This document shows positions 22,191 to 32,206 of a DNA stretch of 64,000 nt, piece after piece. Each line of letters starts with the position of its first letter. The first letter of the stretch is position 1. Both the position numbers and the translations under genes were made by a program. This stretch comes from Kingdonia uniflora (taxonomy: Eukaryota > Streptophyta > Magnoliopsida > Ranunculales > Circaeasteraceae), in contig JACGCM010001245.1 of the NCBI GenBank assembly GCA_014058105.1, forward strand, positions 1,240,001 to 1,304,000, written 5' to 3'. Under the pieces are notes generated by a model that was not told the DNA's origin, searched no databases, and saw nothing but the letters and a program-made list of their open reading frames with translations.

Positions 22191-23294
22191 ATGGTCTCTA
22201 CACGTGACCGTCTTAAGCAAACAAAGAAGAAGATAGTGAGTCCGTTAAAGATCCATCGCAAACCTAATTCGAAGAAGAAGGACGATTTGGAAATGGGCGA
22301 TCCCAACGAAAGACTCACGATATTGGAAACGTAAGTTTTCGTCCAAACTTCTACTGTAAGGGAGTTAGTAGAGCAGTTGCGTCTCACGAACCTCGCTAAG
22401 GCTTCTGCTTCGGTGGAATGGTGAGGCCGTTCGAAGAAGAAAGGGGTTATGGAGGTGGATGGGGATGAGGACGTTTCGGTATTTGATGATTCTAGTGATG
22501 CCGATTCCGTCAAGGAGTGCCCAGGTTTTGGTAAGTCAACGAATCTTATGCGTAATCTTCGTCTTGGTTTTAAGATTGTGATTCCAGCTTTCGATGGTTC
22601 CGTTGACGTCAAGAAATTAGATAATTTGTTAGATAGGTTGGAGACCTATTTTTCCATTAATAAATATTCTAACGCTCAGAAGATTTGCTTTTCGACTTTG
22701 AAATTCACAAGTCACTCACTCACGTGGTGGAAATCCTATCAGAAATGACATGATGTCAGAAGTCTGAGTTGGAAGGAATTCAAGGTCTTGGTGAGGAAGC
22801 AATTTTATCCAATTGGGTATGAACAGGAGCGATGGTTTAAATGGCACAACTTGCGCCAACGATTTAGGCAATCCGTACAAAAATTCACTGAAGAGTTTCA
22901 TAACAAAGCATTGGATTTGGATATTAACGTGGAGGAGTGCGATGTGTTCATAAAGTATACAGGGGGTTTGTCAGAGTCCATTAGAAGAGAATTAAAAATC
23001 TTCAATGGGGCGACTATCGAGGACGCTACCGTTAAAGCAATTTCTATTGAAGGCAAGCACTTGAATGGCGACAAGAACAAGTCGGGTTACAAGGCTAATT
23101 GGAAGTTTGATCATAAAGGAGAGTCTAAAGGAGATGGGTCTTCATTCAGAGGAACTATTTGTAGTCATTATAAGGCTAATGGGCACAATTTTGATAGATG
23201 TTGGAAACTTCACCAGGAGCTTCGGCCGAAGGAGGAGAAAGGCAAGAAAGAGAAACGTACACTAGCCGCAGCGATTGTGGATCTTTCGAATTAG
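22191..23294 (+). pseudogene. Gag of the gypsy element
   Basis: Starts MVSTRDRLKQTKKK 49 bases after the primer-binding site. The capsid part reads PAFDGSVDVKKLDNLLDRLE, TYFSINKYSNAQKICFSTLK and LTWWKSYQK, then WKEFKVLVRKQFYP, FTEEFHNKALDLDINVEECD and FIKYTGGLSESIRRELKIF. This is the standard plant Ty3/gypsy retrotrans_gag pattern. A zinc knuckle follows, CSHYKANGHNFDRC, with the second cysteine replaced by Tyr. In-frame stops occur near 22332, 22422 and 22746. The last frame ends at 23294 in a Lys/Glu-rich stretch before the protease. Confidence 0.88.
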
Positions 23295-23833
23295 ATAAGC
23301 CAAATCCTAAGCTTGCTCTAATGTTCAAGCAATCTCTAGCTATCGACGAGGCGAGTCGGGAAGAGCTGTTCTTTGTCAGCATTCAGGTAAAGCAGAGTTT
23401 AGTCAAGGCCATTATGGATCCGGGTAGTCAAAAAAATTTAATTTTTGAGACGTTGGTGATGAAGATGGTTTTGACGACTACAACTCATCCTAGGCTGTAT
23501 GGTTTGGGGTGGTTTCAGAAAGATGCGGATGTGGTGGTCACGAAGCAGTGTAGATTCAAGTTTGTAATTTCTAAGAAGTTTATTATCGAGGTGAGGTGTG
23601 AAGTGGCTCCTTTGGATGTGTGTCAGGTCATCTTGGGTAGCCCTTATCTTTGGGACCGAGATGCGATTCATTACCGTAGAGCTCCCAAGTATCGCCTTGT
23701 GAAGGAGGGAAAAGAGTTTCATATCAATGCTTGTAAGGAGCATGTCATTACGTCACATTTGGTAACGACAACTCAGATGAAGCGGTTGGTTAATGCGAAC
23801 GGTAAGTTTGTGTTATTGGTGCGACCAGTTTAG
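23295..23833 (+). pseudogene. Aspartic protease of the gypsy element
   Basis: Frame SFELDKPNPKLALMF, then the protease core VKAIMDPGSQKNLI (active-site D-S-G changed to DPG), followed by RLYGLGWFQKDADVVVTKQC, CQVILGSPYLWDRDAIHYR and YRLVKEGKEF. The IILGSPYLWDRDA pattern is the second half of plant gypsy retropepsins. The catalytic change and the loss of the downstream polymerase make it inactive. Confidence 0.85.
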
Positions 23834-23899
23834 GAGGGTACGCCGGCTCGTGTGTTGTCTCCAATGACAACATTTTTTAGGCAACAAACCGATTTGGGA

Positions 23900-24300
23900 A
23901 AGTTGCAAGAGGAGGTTGTAGTACACACTGATCACAAACCGTTCCAGTTTTTAGCTACACAGTCCAAGCTACAGCAAGCTCGCCATATGAAGAGGCTATC
24001 GTATCTCTAATAATTTCCTTGATTATACAGTTTAAGAACGTAGTGGACAACAAATTGGCTGATAGGTTATCTCGACCCCCATTACCAACTTCTTCTGCTA
24101 TGTTGGTTTCTATGCAGATACATCCTTTTATTACGTCAGGATATGTTGCAGGATATGATGATCCTAAGGGACGTAGTGTGTTTCGCCGAAAGTTGCTACA
24201 AGGCAAGACATGTGATGGTATTGAGTCGTTTCGAGTTTGAAAGAAGGGTACACTAGTGAGTAAGTCGAAGTGGTACAGTAAGGAATTGGGCATCGCCACA
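23900..24300 (+). pseudogene. RNase H / integrase N-terminal remnant
   Basis: The sequence reads VVVHTDHKPFQFLATQSKLQ followed by QARHMKRLSYL, the end of the reverse transcriptase/RNase H region (HTDHKPL-LAT). A shifted frame then has FKNVVDNKLADRLSRPP, the conserved N-ADALSRRP segment before integrase, and DPKGRSVFRRKLLQGKTC. The deletion that removed reverse transcriptase lies near 23834-23905. Confidence 0.8.
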
Positions 24301-24359
24301 TTTCTACCTCTCCAATTTTAGCTTGAGCAAGAGCACAAGGCTTCTAAAGGGGGGAACCA

Positions 24360-24820
24360 TGATCCAGAAGGATCTGAAAAAGACATGAAGTTCTCAAGTT
24401 TCTATACTTTTCTGAGGTAATTTGAATAGATTTTTGCCTGATGGGTTTTATTCAAATAGATTTTTGTCTATTCGAATACACTTTAGTTTATTCCAACAGG
24501 AAAGTTTCTGTTCGAACAGAGGCGCGATTCAGCCTTTTCCTTTTAGGCGGTGATTATATTTTTGAGGGGTGTTTTGCCTCGAGATGCGTTTCTTTTTAGT
24601 ATTTTAAGGTCCCTAGTATATAAAGGGAACTTAGGTTATTTTCTAGGTTAAGTATTTTATGTTAGATCTAGAGGGAGATTTAGGAGAAGCCTAAGGTTTT
24701 TGGAGTAATTCATTGTAATCTACTTCGTTTCTTTTAAGCAATTAAGCTTTATTTTTCCCAATTTTGACGCTCTTCGTGTTTCTCTACTAACTAAAAGCTT
24801 CTCAATTGTATTGTGGATTA
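24360..24820 (+). repeat. 3' LTR of the gypsy element in RPS4
   Basis: Same 461-bp length and ends as the 5' LTR, with scattered differences. Preceded by the purine tract AAAGGGGGGAACCA and followed by the target duplication ATGGA. Confidence 0.95.
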
Positions 24821-24916
24821 ATGGATCTTTCCACCAAGGGCAAAGGTAAAAAAATCACCATTCTTGAAGAGGCTAAGAAACATTTAGCAATAGAAGGAGG
24901 ACCTGTCGTAGCCTAA
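24821..24916 (+). pseudogene. RPS4: RPS4 pseudogene, 3' end
   Basis: Continues the S4 frame after the retrotransposon: KGKGKKITILEEAKKHLAIE, then GGPVVA and a TAA near 24914. The family ends with LPKGKGIKLTIIEEARKRL plus a short tail, so this is the natural C-terminus. Removing the gypsy element and one ATGGA joins EPW directly to this segment. Confidence 0.88.
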
Positions 24917-25329
24917 GTTAAGATTAGTTTTTACGTTCTATTATTTTCGGTGTCAGTTTTGAGTATCGTTTCTTATAAAAATTTTGTAGCACAATATAGA
25001 TTTAAATGTTAATGTTGCTATTTTCTAAGTAGCTTTTGCAATTGGGGGGCCTTTGCAATTCATATGGTTATTCTATTAATAATTTATGACAGTTCATATC
25101 ATAGTTTCACTTATAAGTTTTGCTTGGTTATTAGTGTATCATAATTTTTTTTTATCGTACTTCATGAAATTTAAATGAGCTTGCCATTAAAATTGAATAT
25201 AAATAAGAATAAATGTATCCATTAAAATTCATAATTTTTTTTATAGATTTCCATTAGCTTTGAAGGTTACAATTGGACAAGAAAACTCACATGTATGCAA
25301 TTGGTCCATAAGGTGAGGTATCCAACAAA

Positions 25330-25540
25330 CACTAAAGGCATGTTGTGGCTATAGCGCCGAAGGCGTGGCAATGATTCACCATGACTAGGTCACGGGCAAT
25401 ACTAAAGATATTTCAATAATGTGGTCTTTTTCCAGTATTTCATTTGGATTTAGATTTAGCACCGAAGGCGCGTTAATGAACATATTTTGTAGTGCCAAAG
25501 GCGCGTCGACGTATTCATCGTGGCGAGCCACGGTTGTACT
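25330..25540 (+). repeat. Hairpin-rich repeat block, right copy
   Basis: Direct, diverged copy of the block at 20268-20680. It shares TTCCAGTATTTCATTTGG, ATTTTGTAGTGCC-AAGGCGC and GACGTATTCATCGTGGC, with hairpins AGCGCCGAAGGCG at 25351 and GCACCGAAGGCGC at 25460. It ends near the palindrome GTACTAGTAC. The two copies flank the RPS4 pseudogene region. Confidence 0.75.
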
Positions 25541-27089
25541 AGTACTCCATTAAACAACATTATGCTCTTAAATTAGCATTTCAAGTTGGTGAGCAGTGAA
25601 CTTCATTGCCTAAGTTTGCAATTAATCTAAGATACATGTTCAACTCAGCAACCCGACACAATCTCATAGTTTATGAATCTAAGACTTCCTCATTGGATTT
25701 CCTATAGTCCACAATGGGCGACGAAGTATGTAATGATTGCTTAGACTAATCATCACCAAAATTAGGTCAATTAACCACATCACATAGAGTCAGTCTGGTC
25801 TGAAAAGAACACAAATTAGATATTATTTGGGAAGAATATAATCCACAGATACTTAGTCATGTCAAGGTAATCGACGTGAGAGAACACAAATGGAGGGAAG
25901 ATATGTATTGGGCCAATTGCCTAGGTTGAAGAGTTACATATAATCCTTTGTCTTCCACAACATTTTTAACATGATATTGAACTTCTCCACATAGAAGGGA
26001 ATGCTCCTCTTTGTAGTCTTCCATGGCATCACTTAAAGTTAATCTAAGTTTTATACAATAGTCATATATAAACCATCGTCATATAGAAGAAACTATCATA
26101 TACAATCGGGTGGTTTAATTTAACATCTTATACTGGATATAGTCACTAAGTTAAACTTGCAGTGTGTGCTTCAGTTCCATTCGCTGGAAATTGCTCTACG
26201 TATAAGTTGATCAGCAATAACGTCCTCAGTGTCAAATTCGCGCTCATTTTTAAAGTAATTACATATATGATTAATGTATTAGATCTATCTAAGTCATAAC
26301 ACTAACACAATCTCATAGTTTATGAATCTAACATTTAGTCATGGGATATCCAATGATTCTAAAGCGAATTATCATTAAACTTGGTTTAATAACGTACAGT
26401 ATGGGGTTTGTGGTCTGATAGAAACATCGTCGTATACATTATATGCAAGAATACAAATTAGGGCATGTTGGTCGTCATCTTAAGACAAGTGGGAGTACGA
26501 CATAAAAAATCTCTAGGAATTCATCGGTTAAGATTAACCGTTCCAGCCTTTTAACAATAACGAGCAGGCTCAATCAACACAACCAAAAAAATATGCTCAA
26601 TCGTGCTAGATGAGGGGCAGTGCTAGGCGGAAATAACTGTCGGGCGTAGCTGTAGTCATCAAATACTTAATAGCGGGCCGGTCTGTGCTATATGTTGACA
26701 ATTAACTAAATGACAGGTTAAGAACTAATATAAGCTCTTACTTTAAGAAATATATTTATCTTCACCATTTCCAAGTTGTGAACTATAATTCATTGAAAAA
26801 TCTAGCTTTGAGATCACATCTGATTAAAATAAAATCTATAATCCATGCTTGTGGGAAAACTATGAGACATTAGAGCCTTCATTACGACAGTTCAGTTGAA
26901 CATCTAAGAGACAAAAAAGAGTAATCTTCAGAGGTGTGTCTAATTAAAGGTTTTTTAAAACTATAAATTAGAGTAGATAGTCTCCTGTTGTTTCTTGGAA
27001 AGAAGCTCTAAGGGAAGCTCCAAGTCTTCCCTTAGTTGGTGAATTTTCTTTTCCTCTCTTTCTTCCTCATTTATAGATAATTAGGGTTT
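25541..27089. other. Unassigned sequence with a diverged direct duplication
   Basis: No coding potential recognised. A 27-bp exact repeat (ACACAATCTCATAGTTTATG plus 7 bases) occurs at 25656-25682 and 26305-26331, with weaker similarity continuing about 150 bases downstream of each. This suggests an old duplication or two related insertions. Confidence 0.5.
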
Positions 27090-27585
27090 TGTAAGGCCAA
27101 ATTTCGTAGTAGCTCGAAATAGCTCGATGTACGTAGGACATAATTAATATAATAAAATAACACAGGTGATTAACGTGGAAACCATTGAATAGGTAAAAAC
27201 CACAACCTCGGCTTGAGGATTTAGTAACTGCAACTTTTGTTGCTTGAGGCTGATGTTTGATTACAAGTTTTTGATCTCTTGAGCTCGAAAAACTTGGTCC
27301 TTCTCCTCCGTAACTCATTCTTTTTATAGACATCACTCTCAGTTTGTTTACGTCTGCACACACATTCTTCTGAAAATGGGGGCAAGTGGTGGTTAAACTT
27401 GTAACTGCTAGTTCGTGGGAGACATATGTCTTTGACTTGATCTATTTCATCTGTAGTACTCGAGACACGTACTTCATCAGTTTGTGGTACAGGTGTCACT
27501 TCTGCTAGTGTGTCACGTGTATATTGCGTGAGTTTGGCATTGGATCAGTTTGAGTTTATGACAGCTCAAGGGGCAGGTCCCTACA
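27090..27585 (-). repeat. 3' LTR of Tat copy C (496 bp)
   Basis: Bounded by the target duplication on the left and by a purine-rich minus-strand tract (GTGAGGAGACGAT) at 27586-27600 on the right. Positions 27249-27585 match 40014-40352 of the other LTR. The first 160 bases have no partner because that part of the 5' LTR is deleted, but they match the LTRs of copies A and D. Confidence 0.9.
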
Positions 27586-27866
27586 ATCGTCTCCTCACAA
27601 CTGAAGGCACAGGTGGCTTTAGTTAAAAAGTGTTTATTGAGTTTAGAAATTTAAATTTGGAAAGGTTGGTTCAATTTTTTTTTAATGATGTATCTTGCTG
27701 ACATGGATTTATCTGGGAAATGAAGGTATTTATTGAAGACTAAGTTGTGGTATTGATTGCGGTTAAGGCATTGAATTGATTAATTTGTTTGGTTGTTGGG
27801 TTTTCGAGGCCATATCGCTTAATGATGACTGTTGGAAATCCTTCCATGCATTGAATGTTGTGCTTC

Positions 27867-27874
27867 CATAAATA
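27867..27874 (+). promoter_or_regulatory. TATA-like box of antisense gene, copy C
   Basis: CATAAATA lies 63 bases upstream of the plus-strand start codon at 27937 and outside the LTR. Copy D has TATAAAA at the equivalent place (47595). This suggests a dedicated promoter for the antisense gene, independent of the LTR. Confidence 0.5.
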
Positions 27875-27936
27875 CTCTACTCTGCTGTTACGCCGGTTGT
27901 CCTTCTTCAAGTACTTCTGTCTCTGTGAATTAACCA

Positions 27937-28149
27937 ATGGCGACCACCAGAAGTCAAGCAAGGGAGAGCAGGGTTCTTGCCAAAGTGCAAGAACTTCAGT
28001 TTTGCTACTGTGGGACCCATCTTCTTGATCTCCCCCTTCCTTATCCGGCCTATCCTTCCTTTGAAGGTATGACTATTTATGAGGCAGCGAAGGCAGATGA
28101 GGATCATTGCCATATGGAACGCCTATATTTTCCCAATCGGAGCGGCTGA
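27937..28149 (+). pseudogene. Antisense gene of copy C, block 1 (conserved N-terminus)
   Basis: Seventy codons starting MATTRSQARESRVLAKVQEL and ending FPNRSG. Copy D begins MVTTMNQSRESRIRRKIEEL at 47702, and both continue with L-LP-P-P--P and an M-A pattern (PSFEGMTIYEAAKA versus PTYYRMSYKKVMEA). Shared sequence around the start codon supports translation initiation here. The block ends at TGA, but intron-like sequence with TTCTTGTAG near 28175 follows, so it may be a first exon. No known domain. I infer a basic, possibly nuclear N-terminus. Confidence 0.65.
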
Positions 28150-28995
28150 GAATGTTGTATCTTTGTTTTCTTGTAGAGAAGGCTATCACTGTGGAGGATG
28201 AGTAAAATTGTACCCGTCCCAGGACCTCTCGCCATTATCCTGTGCGTGAGTAGATTTTATAGGTGGAGGTGGTGGTAATTTCAGAAGAGGAAGTATGCCT
28301 ATGTTACAGCCATCTTCATTTTCTTGCAGAAGTTGTAGTTTCAGGTGGGAGAAGTTTTGGGTGCTCAAATTTGAAGTCTCCTTAGCAACTGATATTAATT
28401 GTAATATGTAAAACGATCTGTAGAAAGTTTCTGCAGTGAATTTTGTAAAGTCATATGTATCTTATAATATCAAGCCAATGAAAGATATTTTTTGAAAAAT
28501 GTGTTACAATCTGAAATTATATGAATTTAGTATATCGAATTGTCTAAAATATTTATTACATCAAAAGAAAATTTGGAACTGTGTGTGATTTTGTATGTGG
28601 TGATCTGATTAAACTATTGTAAGGGTATAAAAAGATATTTTTTGAGGTGAAAGCACTATAGTTTTCGAGTTATATATATATATGACTGTTTTAGAATATA
28701 TGATACTGTAATGTAAACTTTTGAAAAAGTTGAATCCTAAGTTTTGTAAAATGATCTAAGGGTTTATTTTGTCAGCTCAATTTAATGGTGAAAATGATAT
28801 GATAAAATAAAATCTGTAAAAGATGATGCAATCAAATTTATATTCAGCTTGATTTGAGGAGATGAAATCGATGTATAAGTTAGGCAGTTGTGATTCTTAT
28901 CTTTGAATCTTGTATATGTGCAAAAGGTGGGATTGAATGTGATCATACTCTGTGTTTATAAATATATTGTAGAAGAAGATGTTGAATAAGTAAAA
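28150..28995 (+). other. Intron-like spacer between antisense blocks 1 and 2, copy C
   Basis: AT-rich, many stops in all frames, with acceptor-like pyrimidine-AG tracts (TTTTCTTGTAG near 28175, TTTTCTTGCAG near 28327) and an ATATATATAT stretch at 28674. No domain seen. Confidence 0.4.
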
Positions 28996-29349
28996 ATGGT
29001 GAGGACTCACTCTAAGAGAGTTCAACACACGGCAAAGGGGCATTTAGCGATAAAGGTTACTATAATTTGTGAAACGATATTTGGGTAGCTCGATTATGAT
29101 GTTGAGATGCCTGAATCTGTTCTATAGTTGGATGGGTTGACTTCAAGGGAAAAGGAGAACGAGATTGAGCTTTACTTTTGGTGTGAGGTGTTTCGTGAAT
29201 TGATCGTTGAGCTTGAAGCTCGAAAAACTATTGTGAGGGAGATAGCGCTGGATGAGATTGCAGTTGAAGATGAAAGGTTTGTTGGTAATGTTTTAATCAG
29301 ATGTGGTGTTGCAGGACACCTTGGTTGTTTTAGGTGTAACTATTCTTGA
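28996..29349 (+). pseudogene. Antisense gene of copy C, block 2 (CG-x3-H-x-G-x-F-R-C domain)
   Basis: The frame of 117 codons begins MVRTHSKRVQHTAKGHLAIK and has two in-frame TAG codons. It continues LDGLTSREKENEIELYFWCE, VFRELIVELEARKTIVREIA and ends with RCGVAGHLGCFRCNYS. Copy D (49012-49371) aligns end to end, sharing MVR, HxA-G, L-GL, CxVF, the hydrophobic heptads and the terminal LCGEANHRGFFRC. The C-G-x3-H-x-G-x-F-R-C ending resembles a small metal-binding knuckle in spacing but matches no named motif I know. Conservation between two decayed copies indicates a once functional protein segment. Confidence 0.7.
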
Positions 29350-30348
29350 GAGGGCGAGCTTTGTTAGTTCAAAATAATGTAGGTGAAATAAAGGGATAAT
29401 AGTTATGTTCTGAATATGCTCCTTATTTTCTGTGGATTTTGTTAACAATAAATTTGAATTTCAAAATTGTGTACCATTAGGAATGACATTATAATTTGTA
29501 TAAATAAGTAGAGTAGGAGAATAGAAATTATAAGTATGAGAATGCTTTTGGAGATATAGATCGATTGCGTGTGATTTTGTTATCATGACTATGAGAGGGT
29601 GTGAGAGTGATGTAGGTAAGAGAGATAGAGTTGCATGTTGCATTTAATAATAGGGCTTGGTATAATGATGAAAAGGCGTTCATACCCAAAAGGTATGAGT
29701 CATTTGACAGGAACAATTGAAAGGATGCCTTGGTTGGAAAACTGAGGGCGGCTTGCACAAGTCTCAATAACTGCCAGCGGTTAGAAAAAAAATGTTATAA
29801 ATTATCCTTTTCCCTCTTCTTCCAAACATTTACAGAATACAGAGAGGCAAAACTCTAGAGATAGAAAAAGAGAGATTTTTTTTTTCATTGTAGTAATTTT
29901 GGAGATAAACATTTAGGTGAGAGTTATCGTTGTTGGAGGGACAAGGAGGATACTATATTTAGGTTGAAGAGAAAATTACTATTACGGAGCGCTGTTATAA
30001 AGAAAGAGACATTGTTCTCTCTTTTGAAATGATTTTGTATGTATTAGTTATGAATCCCTAATGTTTTGCATTTTGAATTTTGAAAAAGTACTATATTTAG
30101 AAGATTTGGTATCTATATTTGTAGAAAATGTTGCTATTTAAATATGATTTGTTATAAAAAGTAAGGATATATATATATATTTTTAAATCAGTAATGTAAA
30201 TATATGAAATATACTTTTTTGTATTATTAATAATAATAATTTAAAAAAATAGAGAAATTGACTGAAACACCTGGACATGTATGTATGTAGACATGTGTGA
30301 AAGAACATAAGAAAGATTTTTCTCTTATTTCGAGCTTATCGTTCGAAA
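29350..30348 (+). other. Intron-like spacer between antisense blocks 2 and 3, copy C
   Basis: AT-rich, with TATATATA near 30170 and poly-A/T tracts. No coding similarity recognised. It corresponds in position to 49372-49671 in copy D, which is much shorter. Confidence 0.4.
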
Positions 30349-30408
30349 TGGAACCTTCCACCTCTGGTCGCTCATCTAAGGACAAAAGTATAGAACGTGA
30401 TGCCGAAT
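30349..30408 (+). pseudogene. Antisense gene of copy C, block 3 start (interrupted)
   Basis: Short frame MEPSTSGRSSKDKSIERDAE beginning at 30349, Ser/Arg/Asp-rich, cut by the inserted sequence at about 30407. Acidic sequence of the same sort (VDAEGESSSEESIVEEKLKF) follows the insert at 31319. In copy D the corresponding block MAGNRDRDDDSRCYHRSHDD is at 49672. Confidence 0.5.
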
Positions 30409-31330
30409 CTGTTGGGTTTTATATCTTCAAAACTCTATGTGGCTTGTTAGTCCCACATTGCTTGGAAGAGTAGTTTATTTCCTTAATATAACCTACATCA
30501 TTTATTCTCTATGTTGGGCGGGGCAGGCCGAAATAATGGGTTTAAAACTTTGTTTGGCTCATGGGCTTGGGCCTCGAACTTGGGCTTCTATGAAAGAATT
30601 GATTTTGTCAAAACCAATTCTATTCGACCTGGGCCAACTGAACCAATTCAAACTGAGTCCATTCGATCTCGACCTGGATCATTTTGAACCAAATCCTTTT
30701 GACCTGGAGTTACCAGGAGAAAAAATTTGAACTGAGTCTATTTCGATCAGGAGTTCTCAGAAAACCAAATTCGAACCGAGTCTATTTCGAACTGAACTTT
30801 TCAGTTTTGAATTTCTCAAACGTAACTGCTTCATAATTAAGTCTTGAACGTTTTATTTCCGTTTCGAACGTTTTTGATGACGTGTCTCACCATTTACTCC
30901 TGTTACCATTTCTAACTTGCTTTATATAAAGAGAAACTGTGCCTCAGTTTTATCAATCCATAAAATGCATAGTTCTTCTATTCTCTTTGAATCATGAGTC
31001 TAGAATCCGAGTAAAGTTATTTAAAGTGCAACTCATTCGTAGGCACTTCTTCCTTGCAAGAGAAGTTCTCACTTTGTTGTTTTATCATGGAGGTGACGCA
31101 GCAATCAACTGTTTACAAAGGGCAGTGCGGTGAAACGTCTTAAAGATAGAGACCTAGTCCTCGACTCAGCATCTTCAGAACATCACTTCAGTATCTCCAA
31201 TTCATCTTGCCAGAGTTGCTATTTTAATTCTATTAATCACTGCTCTCGATAACTGCTGCAGAGGTAACATAGTTAATTTTCCTAATAAAATCGGTAGGGG
31301 GCGAGTTTATAAATAACTTGTTGATGCCGA
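30399..31330. mobile_element. Candidate solo LTR or small insertion in antisense gene of copy C
   Basis: The sequence between two copies of GATGCCGA (30399-30406, 31323-31330) begins TGTTGGGTTTTATATC at 30410 and continues GGCTTGTTAGTCCCACATTG, a phrase common at the start of plant Ty1/copia LTRs. It also contains a TATA box (TTTATATAAAGAG near 30921) with a leader-like segment downstream. It interrupts the antisense gene between its block 3 and the PAQLN domain. The exact 3' boundary and duplication length are unclear: 8 bp would be unusual for an LTR element. Confidence 0.5.
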
Positions 31331-31840
31331 GGGGGAGAGTTCTTCAGAGGAGAGTATAGTAGAGGAAAAGCTCAAATTTCATGATTTCCCTGGTAATATC
31401 TTTCCTTATCACGTAGAGTCAGAAGTATTCATGGATTTTTGTAAGCATAAAGGTATTGTAGGTGGTGTATGTGGAAATGCCATTGAACATTTTGAAAGGT
31501 TTTTTAGGAGGTGCTCGGATGGGAAATGGGGTGAAAGTACATTTTTAGTGCTTCCTGATCTCGAGCAAAAAAAAAATTGTGTCACCTTGCTTAGTTTGAT
31601 TATGGGTTTGTCGTGTCTTTAAGCAATCTTGCTAAAGGTATCATGAATAAAATCAAAGCTTGCCCTGCCCAGTTGAATGGTAACATGTGGGATGTCATAA
31701 ATGTTTGCGACAATTTAAATATGAGGTGGGCCCGTGAGAGGAATAAGAGAAGATTAACTCCTGTATATATTTTACGATATTACACTGTAGAATACTATCT
31801 GAATATTGGAGGTGCGTACTTCTGTTCTAGCTCGTACTGA
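31319..31840 (+). pseudogene. Antisense gene of copy C, PAQLN domain (Tat antisense ORF core)
   Basis: Begins in acidic sequence, then FHDFPGNIFPYHVESEVFMD and AIEHFERFFRRCSDGKW. In a shifted frame it reads SLSNLAKGIMNKIKACPAQL, NGNMWDVINVCDNLNMRW and LTPVYILRYYTV. The second part aligns with copy D 55160-55351 (PLTFFQKGAMNVL, CCPAQLNKNIYEMMRIYKAL, KW, FEAEDVLKFYKW) and, more distantly, with the minus-strand domain of copy B. This is the pattern of the gypsy-type transposon (Transposase_28-like) domain known from Tat antisense ORFs. Its biochemical role is unknown. A frameshift lies near 31615. Confidence 0.7.
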
Positions 31841-32206
31841 CCCTAATTTTTTAACCTGAATTCAGTTGGAAGGGTTTAGAATGACAATTTGATTTGGGTA
31901 AAAGGAAAGTGTCTCCAGCGAGCTGACGAGGATACCCTTCCCCATAAATACAAATCGTTTTAAAAATGTAAGTAAATCTCATTACTTTCAAACTATATTT
32001 GTGAATGTACTCTGTTTGATTATGATGGTATTCTGTGTTTTGTATCCAGGTCCTCGTTCTAAAGAGACCAGAAAAAAATCTTTGATCGATATTATAGTTT
32101 GAGAGGGAGTCGAACATGAAGATGTATTGGGTGAGTTAGAGTTAGTAGGCACAAGAGGGTTAATAGTAGATCTGTTATAGTTTAAAAATTACAGGCCAAG
32201 AGAAAG
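31841..32206 (+). other. Spacer between antisense domains, copy C
   Basis: Intron-like AT-rich sequence. A short frame near 32049-32100 (GPRSKETRKKSLIDIIV) may be an exon, preceded by TTTTGTATCCAG. Nothing else is recognised. Confidence 0.35.

Larger units (their letters stand above)
21681..24820 (+). mobile_element. Ty3/gypsy retrotransposon with internal deletion, inserted in RPS4 pseudogene
   Basis: Two direct LTRs of equal length (461 bp each: 21681-22141 and 24360-24820) start TGATCCAG and end TGTGGATTA. The 5-bp duplication ATGGA flanks the element (21676-21680, 24821-24825). After the 5' LTR comes AGTAGTATCAG, a decayed tRNA-Met primer-binding site. AAAGGGGGGAACCA precedes the 3' LTR as polypurine tract. 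The inside holds gag, protease and a remnant of RNase H and integrase N-terminus; reverse transcriptase and most integrase are deleted. The total of 3140 bp is far shorter than a full element. Both LTRs carry several substitutions and small indels, so the insertion is not recent. Confidence 0.95.

Noticed and set aside
22139..22612. 157-codon minus-strand frame over the gypsy gag
   Set aside because: It is a shadow frame of the gag coding region, which is well supported on the plus strand.
23176..23382. Overlapping minus frames in the gag/protease region
   Set aside because: Shadow frames with no family similarity.
20268..25540. Interpretation of the two hairpin blocks as LTRs
   Set aside because: They do not begin with TG or end with CA, no primer-binding site or target duplication is next to them, and their lengths differ.
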